From Amblyomma americanum (taxonomy: Eukaryota > Arthropoda > Arachnida > Ixodida > Ixodidae), in the NCBI RefSeq assembly GCF_052857255.1, contig NC_135505.1:65197649-65261648 (forward strand): 64,000 nt of DNA, written 5' to 3'. The notes under the pieces are model-generated. The model worked only from the letters and a program-made list of their open reading frames with translations. It was not told where the DNA came from and searched no databases. Each line of letters begins with the position of its first letter. Within the stretch, counting starts at the first letter, position 1. Below are positions 30,241 to 40,928 of the stretch, one piece after another. A program made the position numbers and the translations under genes.

Positions 30241-31365
30241 TGTGATCAAAACATCTGCCGCGCAGATGTTTTGCCCAAATGATGGTTGATGGACATAAAC
30301 AGAAATGAACGCTGTGGGATACGCGCATACCAAAATTTCCTCCACCAGCCAGCGGCGAGCGTGCGAACGCCACAAGGCGAACCGCTCGAGCCACCCGGGA
30401 GCGCAGTGACACACATGCTTCTCCTCCCTTTCCTGGATGCCCCTGCGACGACGCGGGGGCGCACTGGCCGCTCATGTAAAGGCAAAAAAGGCAAACACTG
30501 CGTATGAGAGACCAAACGATCGCCACCTCGAGCTGTAATCGGGACACATAAAGAAAAATGCGCCCATCGCGCGGGAAGGGGACTCACGCCACGGTCTACC
30601 GAGGGACCGGCATCGCGTGCTCGGTGGTGCCCACCCCTGCAGTGAGTCATGCGAGGACCGGCGGCCACGGTAAGCCTCCTGTCTTTGTATTTTTCACGGA
30701 CTGAACGTTCTTCCGGCGCGTAGTGCCTTTTATTTGGTGCTGACACAAATAATTTCTACGAACTCTCCATGGTTGCAACTGGTTGCTCCACGTGTTGGGG
30801 AACATGGGCTGCGTACAAGCGAAGCCTGTGTGTGACTTGCACGTAGGCTTGTCTTCAACGCCGGCTGCGCACAGTGCGATCGCCATATTTTGTCGCTCAA
30901 CGGGGGGCGAACTAGGCAGTGGAACCGTAAGCTTTGTTCGAGCGGACGACTACTGACGTCCTAACAAAAATTAGCAGAAGGCGCGCCTCACACCCGGGAG
31001 TTGTTCACGGTGTTAGAGCTAGCGGTACAAAAACGGGGCTCTCTAAACAACGCAGGTGTGCCAGGAATGCATAACTTAAATCTTGAGCCTTCCACGCGGT
31101 ATACTCGAGGAGGCCTGGCTGGCTCTTTGCCAAAACATAGGCATGATATGAGGTGCACGACAACGGGCACCCCACAATTTGGCGGCGCGGGCATAGGGGC
31201 ACCGACGTCCCATTTTTTGATACCAGTAGTCGTTGCGCCCAATCCAGCGGGCGTCCGTTCACAATCGACTGCAGGGTTCCCGAAAAAATGTAGAAGGGGA
31301 TGCAGAGCTTAGCAGGTGCCTTGCAAAACAATTTGCAAGCCTAGGCGCGAGAAGATCGTGTAGGA
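30241..31365. other. No gene recognised
   Basis: About 1.1 kb, locally GC-rich, with overlapping short frames on both strands. A perfect 12-bp inverted repeat (CAAAACATCTGC, 3-nt loop) lies at 30247-30273. The last 300 bp may be upstream gag or 5' sequence of the element that follows, but I cannot support a domain. Confidence 0.5.
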
Positions 31366-32190
31366 GTGCCTTCCTGCACGTGGTACCACGACAGGGCAGG
31401 TGCTAATGAGTATCTGGACCGTCTGTTGCATTACCAGCAGACGACAGGTCTCTCATACGCCGAACTACTCGCTCGTGTAGTACCTGTTTCTTTGAAGGAG
31501 CAAGCAGCTGGGTGGTTGCGACTGGTCGGCCATCGGGTGAGCACAATAGAGGAGGTCTGCGCACGCTTCCACGACGAATTCCTCCCAGCTAACTACGAGT
31601 GGCGCTTGAAAAGAGAGCTAGAGCTTCGAACTTAGCACCCCGAAGACTCTCTACAAGAATACCTCAGAGTGATGGGCAAACTATATCGCACCACTGACCC
31701 TTGCGCCACCAAGCGGAGAAATTCGAACGCGTCACACGGCAACCGCATCCGACTTTCGCCGCACACCTGGGAGGAAGATGGTAAAGAAACCCAGAAGAGC
31801 TTGCTCAAGTGGCAGCTACCTGCGCTCGCTTGCACTTAAGCCGCGATGCGCATAGAAAGGCGGCTCAGGTGTTCGCTTACCAAAAGCCGATGATACCGAA
31901 GCGTCGTTTGCCGCCGAGCAGGGTCTAGGCGGTTGCGAATTATCACTGTGCTTTTGATCCGTCCACCTACGCAATGCGTACAGCACACACTGCCCCAGAC
32001 AGAACACACCGCGGCGTGATATTGAAGCCAACGCAAAACTGCACGAGCTGCATGCACCGTCTCTAGGGCGAAAGCGAGAAGACCGGCAAGAAAGGGACAA
32101 CCGGCACCCTAACCGTCAGGGGCCGAACAACTGTTGCCACTAGTGCGATCAGCCGGGGCACTTCGCGCACGTACTACTGCGGTTGCAATC
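31366..32190 (+). pseudogene. Gypsy-type retrotransposon gag
   Basis: The open segment 31366-31635 has EYLDRLLHYQQTTGLSYAEL, LKEQAAGWLRLVGH and FLPANYEWRLKRELELRT, the capsid-like pattern of the retrotransposon gag family. A TAG follows, then the same frame continues HPEDSLQEYLRVMGKLYRTT. A nucleocapsid-type knuckle near 32135-32180 reads C-x-x-C-x4-H with GHFAHV, but one internal codon is a stop and the final Cys is replaced. No protease or pol was recognised downstream. The plus orientation is the same as the gypsy relic, but common origin cannot be shown. Confidence 0.75.
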
Positions 32191-32849
32191 CTTCCACGTA
32201 GTATCCTTCCACGCGGCCGCAATCCTGTCGCGTAGAAAGATGCGCCGACATGCCAGCGCCCTTCCTCAAGCTAACAATAGCTCGAAGGAAGTTCACCGCG
32301 TAGCTCGATGCAAGGGCCAGCGCCTCTCTCTTCAGTGTGAAACCATCTACCGATACCACGTTTGGCCGCGCGAGTGGCACAGCGCATCCAGGCGGTGCAC
32401 CTAGACTTGTGGTTCGTTGGGAAAGACGAGTGAGGCGACAACGTCTCGTTCATCTCCCCGGTTCATGCATGCCTATAAATTTTTGGGCGAAGCTTTCGGG
32501 CCAAGACAGGTATTTTGATCGATATAAGCAGCGGAGGCTACTGAGAACGCGCAATTGGTGCCCTAAAGCGTTTCGCGAAAGTTCGCGCGCCCGTGGCAGC
32601 GCAGTTACGCATATAAAACGGCACCGACACCGACGGACCCCTCCTCAGACCATGCTGGAGGCCGTGCTGCAATGACTACTAACCCATCGGTCTTGCGTAT
32701 CGCAGGTGGGCTTTTTAGACACCTTGTTATGTTATATCTATTGGCGTAGCTGCCAACTTGCTCTGAACATGGTTTCAAATTTACGCCATTTGTTCTGTTT
32801 GCATCCTTTTGTCGCTTTTCGGGGCGGATCCCGAGATATTGCAGACTAT
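32191..32849. other. No gene recognised
   Basis: Possible degraded protease or 5' UTR sequence between the gag and the next LINE. No motif supportable. Confidence 0.4.
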
Positions 32850-33249
32850 GGATGTGATGAAGGATTTTGGCAGATTCATGTCTGAATAGGCAGAAAATTC
32901 TATTAAGGAACTAGCAAAGCTGCGCATTTAACTGACAGAGAAGTTTATCGAAGCCATAGCAGAACATAGCACTCACGTATAGTTTATGAAACAATCCGTT
33001 GAGTTCAACAGTGACCACTCCTATGAGTTCAACAGCGAGATCCGTAATTTACGACCGGAGCTCACTGAGGTGAAGAAGCGGGTTGAAGACAGTGAAGGAG
33101 ACCGTCGAAGAGTAAGGAAAATCCGGGGGGACATAAAAAGGAAGCATGTTGAATTGAAGCACAAAAGTACCCGCAAGAACAATGAACTTAAAGGAGTGCC
33201 AGTGACAGAGAACGACAGCTTAGACAACACAGTCCAGAAGGTGGCCTAG
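32850..33249 (+). pseudogene. LINE ORF1, truncated first copy (family F)
   Basis: Begins MDVMKDFGRFMSE and continues with a coiled coil (RNLRPELTEVKKRVEDSEGD) to NNELKGVPVTENDSLDNTVQ, then stops. The end resembles the start of an L1-type RNA-binding domain, but the rest is missing. Stops near 32890, 32930 and 32983. A related ORF1 follows at 33690-34370. Confidence 0.65.
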
Positions 33250-33289
33250 TGCCTAAGTTGGATCTCTCTGCTTGTGATATAGAAATGTG

Positions 33290-33690
33290 ATCAATTGGCA
33301 GCGGAACAGCGCACAGACCAGAGCGTGCATTTTTGACCTTGCATTTCACAGGCAAAAACGTTGGACCACTCAAGAAGTGCGGTACAGCTGCATCAAGATA
33401 CTGGGGCGTCGTCCTGATGCGCCGGTGAATTCACTGGTTTTGTTGAACCACGTGACACGCTCAAATTGCCTGGCTTAAAAGAACGCCACGACCATAGCTC
33501 GAACTACTTGGCAGCGGTGCAGCGCACGGAGCAGAGTGTTATTTTTTCACCTTGCATTTCACAGGCCTGAACTCTTATTACTTGTGCTAATGTTTGTGCG
33601 CACGGCCTCTGCTGCTTTACTTTCCATTTTTCTGCCTGACTGTCAAATTTTGTACGCCTGTATTTGAATCGTAACCTGTTCCAATGGGAA
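33290..33690 (+). repeat. Duplicated 5' UTR-like blocks between two ORF1 copies
   Basis: The block GGCAGCGG..CAGCGCAC.GA.CAGAG followed by ACCTTGCATTTCACAGGC occurs at about 33296-33355 and again at about 33511-33566, roughly 215 bp apart. It precedes the second ORF1, so it looks like tandem 5' sequence of this LINE family. Confidence 0.55.
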
Positions 33691-34370
33691 CCTAGATAGC
33701 TGACCTAAAACTCGAATTCAGGAAGGAGTTAAGGGCACTAAAAGAATCCTTGGAATTCACAAACAAACAGTATGAAGATATGAAAGAGGAATATGCTAGC
33801 GTCAAAGAAGAGAATGCAGCTTTAAAGGTGCCCAATGGTCTTTTGGCTCAGGAGGTGGACAAAAATAAAGGCACAAATCCGTGAGAATTCTCTCAGGATA
33901 ACAGCTTAAGATCGGTACTCGAGAAAGAATAACGTTGAAGGGAAGGGAATTCCGGTTGAAAAAAAAACGAGAACCTTGTGAACGTGCTTGGAAAGATAGG
34001 GAGAGCGCTGGGCGAGCCCATAAATGAGCAAGACATTGAGGCATGCCATCGTGTTCCTGTGCAGAACAGCGGGATGGATGGGACAAACGGGTCGGATCAG
34101 AACATTATTGTGTTCTTTAACCGGCGGTCGAAACGGGACGCAGATGTTGAAAAAGCAGAAAAGACGAGGTTCATTACAACTGAGCTGGCATTTGCCGCTG
34201 AGCAAGCCGTGTTTGTGAATGAGCAGCTGGCCCCTCAACTATAGAAGCTACTTGAAACAACTGTGGCGAAAAAAAAATAAATGAGACGGGAAGCAGAATT
34301 CTTGCTCGTAACATGGAAAACTCCCGTATGCTACGCATGACATGTGAAGCCGGCTTGGAAAAGATGATGT
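33690..34370 (+). pseudogene. LINE ORF1, second copy (family F)
   Basis: Coiled coil FRKELRALKESLEFTNKQYE and EEYASVKEENAALK, then a basic domain with EALGEPINEQDIEACHRVPV-like text (here RALGEP) and IIVFFNRRSKRDADVEKA, then AAEQAVFVNEQL. Such ORF1 proteins bind LINE RNA. Stops and frameshifts near 33880-33980 and 34245 break it. The following endonuclease suggests one element. Confidence 0.7.
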
Positions 34371-34418
34371 AGTTCTTTCCTATCTATTGGCGCGGTCATT
34401 CTCGTTCCTTTTACTCCA

Positions 34419-37010
34419 ATGATTAAATCAGGTGACGTAGTTTGCCCAGGCGGCGGTGCCTATATCTCAATCCTGCATTTTAATACGCAGTCGGCTAGGA
34501 ACAAGCACGAAGAACTGATGATGTTTCTTGCCGAGTTGACTTCACACTTAACATCATCCTCATTATGTTCACAGGAACGTGGTACGAATCTGAAGAGGGA
34601 GTACTTTGCCTGCCCGGTTTCCGAACTTTTTTCTAAATAGATCACATCGCCGTGATGGGGGTATCTTGCAGCTTGTATCCGAGCACCTGCCATGCAGCTT
34701 ACTCACCGAATTCTCAATGGCAACGTCAGATTATGAAGCCTTATTTTTGCAATGTCAGAAATCCGTATTTGTTGTGCTGTACCACCCACAGGATGGTAAA
34801 CTGGATGCATTTCTTCCTTTTCTAGAGAGCATGCTGGCTTTTGTGTACACACACACACACACAGTAGCGTGCACACTGCAATTGGGGGTGACTGTAACAT
34901 TAAACTATTGCAAAATACAAATCAGTCACGAGAATTGCCGGTAATGTTAGAATCATTTGGTTGCAAAAATGTTATAAATGGGCCAAAACTCTTCAGCCAA
35001 TATTCTAAGCGCCTTCTGGGTTTATTCGTAACTAACAGCATTCAAGACACGGTACAATCGGGTGTTGTCTCAGCAGCCATGAGTGACCGCTTACCAATTT
35101 ATATGTTTTATAAACAAGCCGCCGTAGTGGCCGAGTGGTAACTGAGCTCGGCTGCTGGCCCGAAAGACGCGGGTTCGATCCAGACCGCGGCGGTCAAATT
35201 TCAATGGAGACAAAATTCTAGAGGCCCGTGTACTGTGCGATGTCAGTGCACGTTAAAGAACCCCAGGAGGTCGAAATTTCCGGAGCCCTTCACTACGGCG
35301 TCTCCCATAGCCTGAGTCGCTTTGGGACGTTAAACTCCCATAAATCCATGTTTTGTAAACACTGTAAAATTATGAAAAAAAAAGTGTGAATCATTCTGAG
35401 TCATTCATTGTTCAAAACGTAAATTCGAGAACATTGAATAATTTTAGGGATGAAATCTAAAAAAAATAAATTGGTACCCTGACTTTTAATGTATAAAGTT
35501 AAGAAAGCCTACAACATTCTCATTTCTATCCTTACTGAAGCCTACAGAACCTGGTTTAGGTTCAGAATGACAAAGAAATTCAGGAAGATACGTAAGCCCT
35601 GGCTTGCAGATGAATGTCTCAATAAGATAAGAAAAAAATATGTGTTGTATTCCGTATCTCTGCAAACAGAAAACCGTACAGACTTTCTTGCTTATAAAAA
35701 AACACAGAAACTTCGTGAGAAAATTTTTACGGAAAGCTAAAACAGCTGTTTTGAAAGCCTCTTAGGGAAACCGGGTGCTCGTGGTAATGAAGTATGGCCC
35801 GAAATGAACTATTACCAAAGGAAAGCCGCCAAAAATGAAGAACTTGAAATAATTATTAATAATGAAGCATTTAAAGGAAAAAATTTGGTGAGCAAGTTTA
35901 ATGAATATCTCATAAATCTGGTTTATAGTGTCCACGATGAAACTGCAAAGAGCTTCATGGACACGCAGATTACAAACAGATTACAAACGGAGGGAATATA
36001 CTTAGTATCTTATAACTGAAAAATTATAAAGCACGTGATATAGACGGACTTCAAGTTGGACCTATTAAGTTTGTACTCGATCTCCTGGTACCAGTTTTCA
36101 CCCATCGGTTTAATACCTGTTTCTAAACAGGTGTTTTTCCAGACAAAATGAAGCTGGCAAAGGCTTCGAAGTTGTATAAGACTGGACACAGAGATGATTT
36201 ATCGAATTACCGACCAGTAGCAATACTGCCTGTTATTTTAAATGTTCTGGAAAAAGTTATATGTAATAGTGTGACAACGTTTTGTAATAGGTTTTCTATT
36301 ATAACGTCTCTGCATCACGGTTTTCGAAAGCAGGTGTCAACCGAACTGGCTCTCCTGATGCAAAAAAGAATACACACTTGATGAATTTGAAGAAAGGAAG
36401 TTAACCCTTGGAATATTCGTAGATTTTTTGAAGGCGTTCGACAGGATTAATCATACTACTTTATTATGCAAATTAGCACAATATAGATTCCGTAGAACTA
36501 CTCTAGAATGACTAAAATCATTTCTAGAACTAAGAAAACAGTGCGTCGGTATTAGAGGCGAATATTCATCTTTGCGTCCTGTGAAGGCAGGGGTTCTGCA
36601 GGGCAATGTACTGGGATCGATCTTATTCAGACTTTAAAATACTGATTTAATAAGCGTTGGGGATCAAGGATATTTTGTGATCTGAGCAGATGATACCAGC
36701 ATTTTCTTTCAGTCCAAGGAGATTAAGGAACTCCCAAGCTTAGCTAATACTAGCGTTGACAGATTGTTTCAATGAAGCGCAGTAAATTACTTAAATATAA
36801 AAGCAACGAAAATCATATGTATTTTATTTACGCCAGTGCAAAAGCAAATAAATCGTTGCTTGGGTATCTATTTTGACAATTCTGAAATAGAGCGTGCGAA
36901 ACAGGCTGAAACACTAGGAGTCATTTTAGTGTAAATTTAACTTGGGCGCTCATGTTGACCTTGTAGCTGAAAAGTTGGCGAGGCCATTTGGATTGATTTG
37001 TTGATTATGT
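34419..37010 (+). pseudogene. LINE ORF2 (EN-RT), family F
   Basis: EN: ILHFNTQSARNKHEELMMFL, GGDCNIKLL (in place of GDFN) and SDRLPIYM; many stops. A SINE interrupts at 35117-35347. RT: HRDDLSNYRPVAILPVI, HHGFRKQ, a D-containing LGIFVDFLKAFDRINHTTLL, VLQGNVLGSILF, ADDTSIFF near 36690 and LGIYFDNSEIERA. Stops, deletions and frameshifts occur throughout. It belongs to the CR1/Jockey assemblage by motif, without RNase H visible. A CA microsatellite at 34848-34862 lies in the EN. Confidence 0.75.
35117..35347 (+). mobile_element. Ruka-type SINE, full length, with 14-bp TSD
   Basis: Complete head (GCCGCCGTAGTGGCCGAGTGG, GGGTTCGATCCAGACC), body (ATTCTAGAGGCCCGTGTACT, CAGTGCACGTTAAAGAACCC) and 3' block (CTTCACTACGGCGTCTCCCA, GCTTTGGGACGTTAAACTCC). 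Flanks ATGTTTTATAAACA (35103-35116) and ATGTTTTGTAAACA (35348-35361) form a TSD with one mismatch. It interrupts LINE family F. Confidence 0.9.
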
Positions 37011-37039
37011 CGCGCGTAGACTTCCGTTAAAGGACTAAG

Positions 37040-38460
37040 GTTTCCACATATAATCGTGAAGTTCAACTCAAGGGCTGCGCTGGGCAAATTCTTTCAGGCA
37101 GCCAAGAAAAGCCGGTTGAACTCAAATATGCTTGGCTTTGAGGATAACGACCCAATCTATGTGAATGACCGCCTCTATCCTGAAAACAAAACCTTGCTAG
37201 GCAAGACCATCCAACTGAAAAAATAAAAAGGCTAAAAATTTGCCTGAGTTTCAAATGGTAAATTCCGGTCGAGGAAAGCAGAAAATTCGAAAGTCGTTCA
37301 TGTGACTAGTGAAGATGATCTTGCAAAAAATACCTATTAACTGATTTCTAGCCAGAGCCACCTCATGGCAGAAACATGGAGTTCACGAAGAATGAGAATC
37401 GCAGCTTGCATATATTCCACAGCAATATACGCAGTACAAGAAGGAACTTCAAATTGCTTCTTGCTTATATTTTTTAGCACCAAAAACATTATAATGGCTT
37501 TGCAATATCTGAAACACGGCTCAAAAAAGGTGAAGACATGTTATTCCTGATTATCTCACAATTTCTCATTCACGTGATTCACTTTCACGCGGTGGTGGCG
37601 TAGCCTTTTTGTTCACAACAGTCGCACCTACTCAGCCTTGCCCATTGTTTTTTCCAGCTAATCTGATATCTAAGCATTATTTATTACACTGCACAACTCT
37701 GTTGTCATAGGTGTGGTGTATGAACCACCTAATTCAGCTGTATATTAATTTCTTCAAAATCTTAATTTCCACCCAACTGTCACGACACAAAGGTCCAGTT
37801 ATAATCAGTGGTGACGCTAACGCAGACACCCGTCATACAAGCAATAGTGGCTACACGTATCTGCAAGAGTTCATTAATCTAAAAATCGGATCACTGTCCC
37901 CAACAGAATAACATGTGCATCCGCAAATGTCATTGATCATGTTTTAAGAAATATAACCTCGGATATTATTGCCGAGGTATGCAACCTACCCATGTTAGAA
38001 AATCTCGTCACCTGTGTAACGCTCAAAAGCTACATAAAACCGAAATTAAAACACGTCAAACTAAGTACGAGGATTGGCTATGCTTTGCTGAGTTCGAATA
38101 TCTAGTTAAACGACACTAGTACTATATACCACGATGACGTCGAAATAGAATTATCTAATGTAATTGACCTTCTGACATGTTAAAGTTAGCAGCAGTACAA
38201 ACAGGTCTGTTCGCTCATATAAGGTGCCCGTCTCACCCTGGATGAAGGAGCAGATTTTAGCTGTCTTGCACAAAGAACGACTTTTGGTATCATAAAGGAA
38301 ACAGCATAAGGATAATACCTATTACTTGGGTCAGTACAGAAAGACGCGCAATAAATCTATGGCAGTTACGTGTGAATGAAAAATAAAGAATACTCTACAC
38401 ATTTATTCGAACTGAGCTCTGGTAACTCTAAAAAACTCTGGAAAATAATGAATAGTGTTA
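37040..38460 (+). mobile_element. LINE fragment, family G (ORF1 end plus EN)
   Basis: ORF1 C-terminal domain: VKFNSRAALGKFFQAAKKSR and MLGFEDNDPIYVNDRLYPEN (37060-37225), ending KVVHVTSEDDLAK. EN follows with SETRLKKGEDMLF-like text (shifted frame), SRGGGVAFLFTT, VVYEPPNSAV and a GDANADT motif near 37815. A decayed linker runs to about 38460. No RT seen. Stops and frameshifts throughout. It is separate from family F because the ORF1 ends differ. Confidence 0.65.
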
Positions 38461-39642
38461 TAGTCCTTCATGTCCAGCGTCATGCAATGCTTTTCCGGTC
38501 ACGAAACTCTCGTCGAGGTTAAATACATATTGTCAGCGCCGGCCGCTTAAGGCGCTACCTGTTGCAGAAGTGCATTCCGCTGGTGCAGGACTCGGGCGGT
38601 CGTTATATTTTGGGCTTACTTAGTATATATCCAGTGTGTTCACTAAATGCGTGCTTCAGAAGAATAGTTCCAAATTAAGCGTTATATTCCCCCGGAAACT
38701 AGCTTCGGCATGACAACTAAGCATAAAAAATACAAGGGACAAGGAGAGAGAAAAAAAACAGAAGGACGGAACGGCAGAGCGGTCAACCTCGTGATGACCA
38801 GTAGATTACCTTAGAAGTGGTTATGAGAACTAAGGGAAAAAACAAGGAAAGGGAAAGAGGAAAAGATACCGACAGGACACATGCTAGCCATTGTTCCTTG
38901 TGTTTTTTAGCGCAAGTCGCAATGTCGAAGCCATTTTATTGAAAGCAGCATCTGGCACCACTTTCTTCTTAAACCCCTCAGAGACGGGCCGATGTCCACG
39001 ATCCAACCGCAGCGCTACTGTTTACATAGCTCTAAGTGCACAACAGATACTGTCGGTTTACATATCGTAAAGGTTCTCCTTATGTTAATAGTTTTTATCT
39101 TCTCGCGGTCTCTCGCAAACAATAAATATCTACGGTGAATATCTAACAAGCACTGAAGAATATCTAAGTAGCACCTAAACAGTAGATGAATATTGAATAT
39201 CTAAGCGGCGCCGATGGATGCAATTGCATGTGGGGAAAACGTTTGTCTGCCGCATTGATGAAGCCGCCTATGAGCGGCGCTTCCACTAGTTGTACCTGCT
39301 ATCGCCGATATGAAGAGTAATTGATTTTAAATTGCTTTAAACAACTGCATTACGGGAGCGTTGACAGTAAATAAAACGGCCTAATTTTTTTTTCTAGAAG
39401 TGACGCCGACGACACCTATCGAACCCTTTCAGCATTGTTTGGCGATCAGATCATATTGACGCTATCCACTAATTGCACGTTCCGTCCACTACGTAACGAA
39501 TCATTATTTCTAGGACAATGCTGCCGGAACCCGAATAGATCGCCATTTACATTAGCTAAATCTTCTGAATTCGCTCACCTTAATCGCCAAATCGGTCTCA
39601 TGAATCCTGCGGACTGGCTAAGTCCGCTCGTGGCGGAAGGGT
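38461..39642. other. No gene recognised
   Basis: About 1.2 kb without a supportable gene. Around 39120-39212 the motif GAATATCTAA recurs three times at irregular spacing. Confidence 0.5.
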
Positions 39643-39760
39643 GATAATAATAATGATAATAATAAATAGTTTTGCGGGAAAAGAAATATCGCACTATCTG
39701 TATCATATATCGTTTGACACCTGAACCGCGCCGTAAGGAAAAGGATAAAGGTGGGAGTAT
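39643..39760 (+). repeat. (TAA)n-associated dispersed repeat, copy 2
   Basis: TAATAATAATGATAATAATAA followed by GAAATATCGCACTATCTGTA, TCATATATCGTTTGACACCTGA and CCGCGCCGTAAGGAAAAGGATAAAGG, the same ordered blocks as 23675-23810. Confidence 0.7.
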
Positions 39761-40166
39761 ACACTATTTCTGAAGTGTGACAATATGAAGTGCTTTTCAG
39801 AAGCACGCACACTCTTCGAGGAGCAGGTGAAACAACCTCTTTCTTTGCACGCTATGGCCCCTTTTCGTTTCTTCAGAAGCTCCATGCCACCAAGGAAGGA
39901 AACCAACTAGTGCTCGATGTTGTTCCACACACACAAGTTGCATTACCTGAACACACAAAAGCTCAATAAACGTCGAATATCATCAAACTGAAAGCAGAGG
40001 GTAATCCTTCTCGGTCGCGGCAGAGCCCAGCTGCTCTGACGATGTCCTTGTGCAGACGGTGGCGCTGTAAGGCGGCAGCCGTGACCAGCATATGAAGTTC
40101 TCCCATAGAGTGACGGGGGAAGTTTTGCGACCTGAAAGCATTGAAGGACTCTGGCTCTTAACACGC

Positions 40167-40928
40167 TCACTGAAACTCCAAGATGCAGGATGACTTCAGG
40201 AGGAAACAAATTATAGTGAATAACTTACTGCATAGTGTACCAGCGTGTGTGGATGATCTTAGACTGCATGTCGGACTGTAGGTGCGGTGATGGAAGGGAC
40301 AGTGAAGTGAATGAGACCTGCGAGGTCTGGTTGAGGTGTCCGCGAGGCACGCTCTCAGGCATGTGAGGCTCGCCACTGCCATGAAGGACATCGCGAAGAC
40401 AGGCTTCCACTCGCAATTGCAAGCTGCTCCCCTTTGAGTGTATACGGAGCCACCAGGGGTTGAGTGGTCTATAGCACCACGTAGACGATATGTTAATCGG
40501 CAGTGCACTCCGGCTCTTCTATCATCAAGCAGGAGTACAGGGTACTCGCGCGCAAGGTGAAAGCACGGTGCACGTTCAGGCAGCACCATTAAATCCTCAT
40601 AGTATAACTTCAGGCGCCTCAGCAGTGCAGAACTTTGATACAGTGTCGGCACTGCACGCAGATCGTAAAATTTCCACATCTCAAAGCGGGGCCGCGGCAA
40701 GAACCATGAGCGGACCCAGGCTATATACCAGAGCCGCACATCTGTAGGTCTTAGTGCTTCCACAGCTTCACAAATCGCCCGTGGGAAGTCTTGCGGGCGA
40801 TTACTCTCAGCCGTGGGAGCCATAGCGTCATCGAGGTATCTCAGGTCCACAGGAGAAAGCACCTCTAGTAGACTTTCAGGTCTCAACAGCTCCACAAAAG
40901 GCATCGTAGTTGAGCGAGAGTCGCCCAA
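40167..40928 (-). CDS. Uncharacterised protein, member 1 of a local pair
   Basis: Open for 253 codons. The first half is well formed: LLRPESLLEVLSPVDLRYLD (residues 14-33), ICEAVEALRP, RLWYIAWVRSWFLPRP (about 70-85), MWKFYDLRAVPTLYQSSALL (about 89-108), then a mixed region to GSVYTQRG (about 164-171). The C-terminal third is Ser/Thr/His/Cys-rich and looks like out-of-frame translation; the alternative frame from about 40430 (YTLKGSSLQLRVEACLRDVL) fits better, so a frameshift or splice near 40430 is likely. A Leu-Leu/Trp pattern suggests a helical fold. No known domain recognised. The frame opens upstream at GRHLL with no certain Met; the first ATG in it is at codon 9. A second related frame lies at 43548-44185. 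Confidence 0.5.
   Translation of the reverse strand: MGDSRSTTMPFVELLRPESLLEVLSPVDLRYLDDAMAPTAESNRPQDFPRAICEAVEALRPTDVRLWYIAWVRSWFLPRPRFEMWKFYDLRAVPTLYQSSALLRRLKLYYEDLMVLPERAPCFHLAREYPVLLLDDRRAGVHCRLTYRLRGAIDHSTPGGSVYTQRGAACNCEWKPVFAMSFMAVASLTCLRACLADTSTRPRRSHSLHCPFHHRTYSPTCSLRSSTHAGTLCSKLFTIICFLLKSSCILEFQ

Noticed and set aside
31001..31312. Small proteins upstream of the gag
   Set aside because: Frames overlap on both strands without motifs; could be noncoding 5' sequence.
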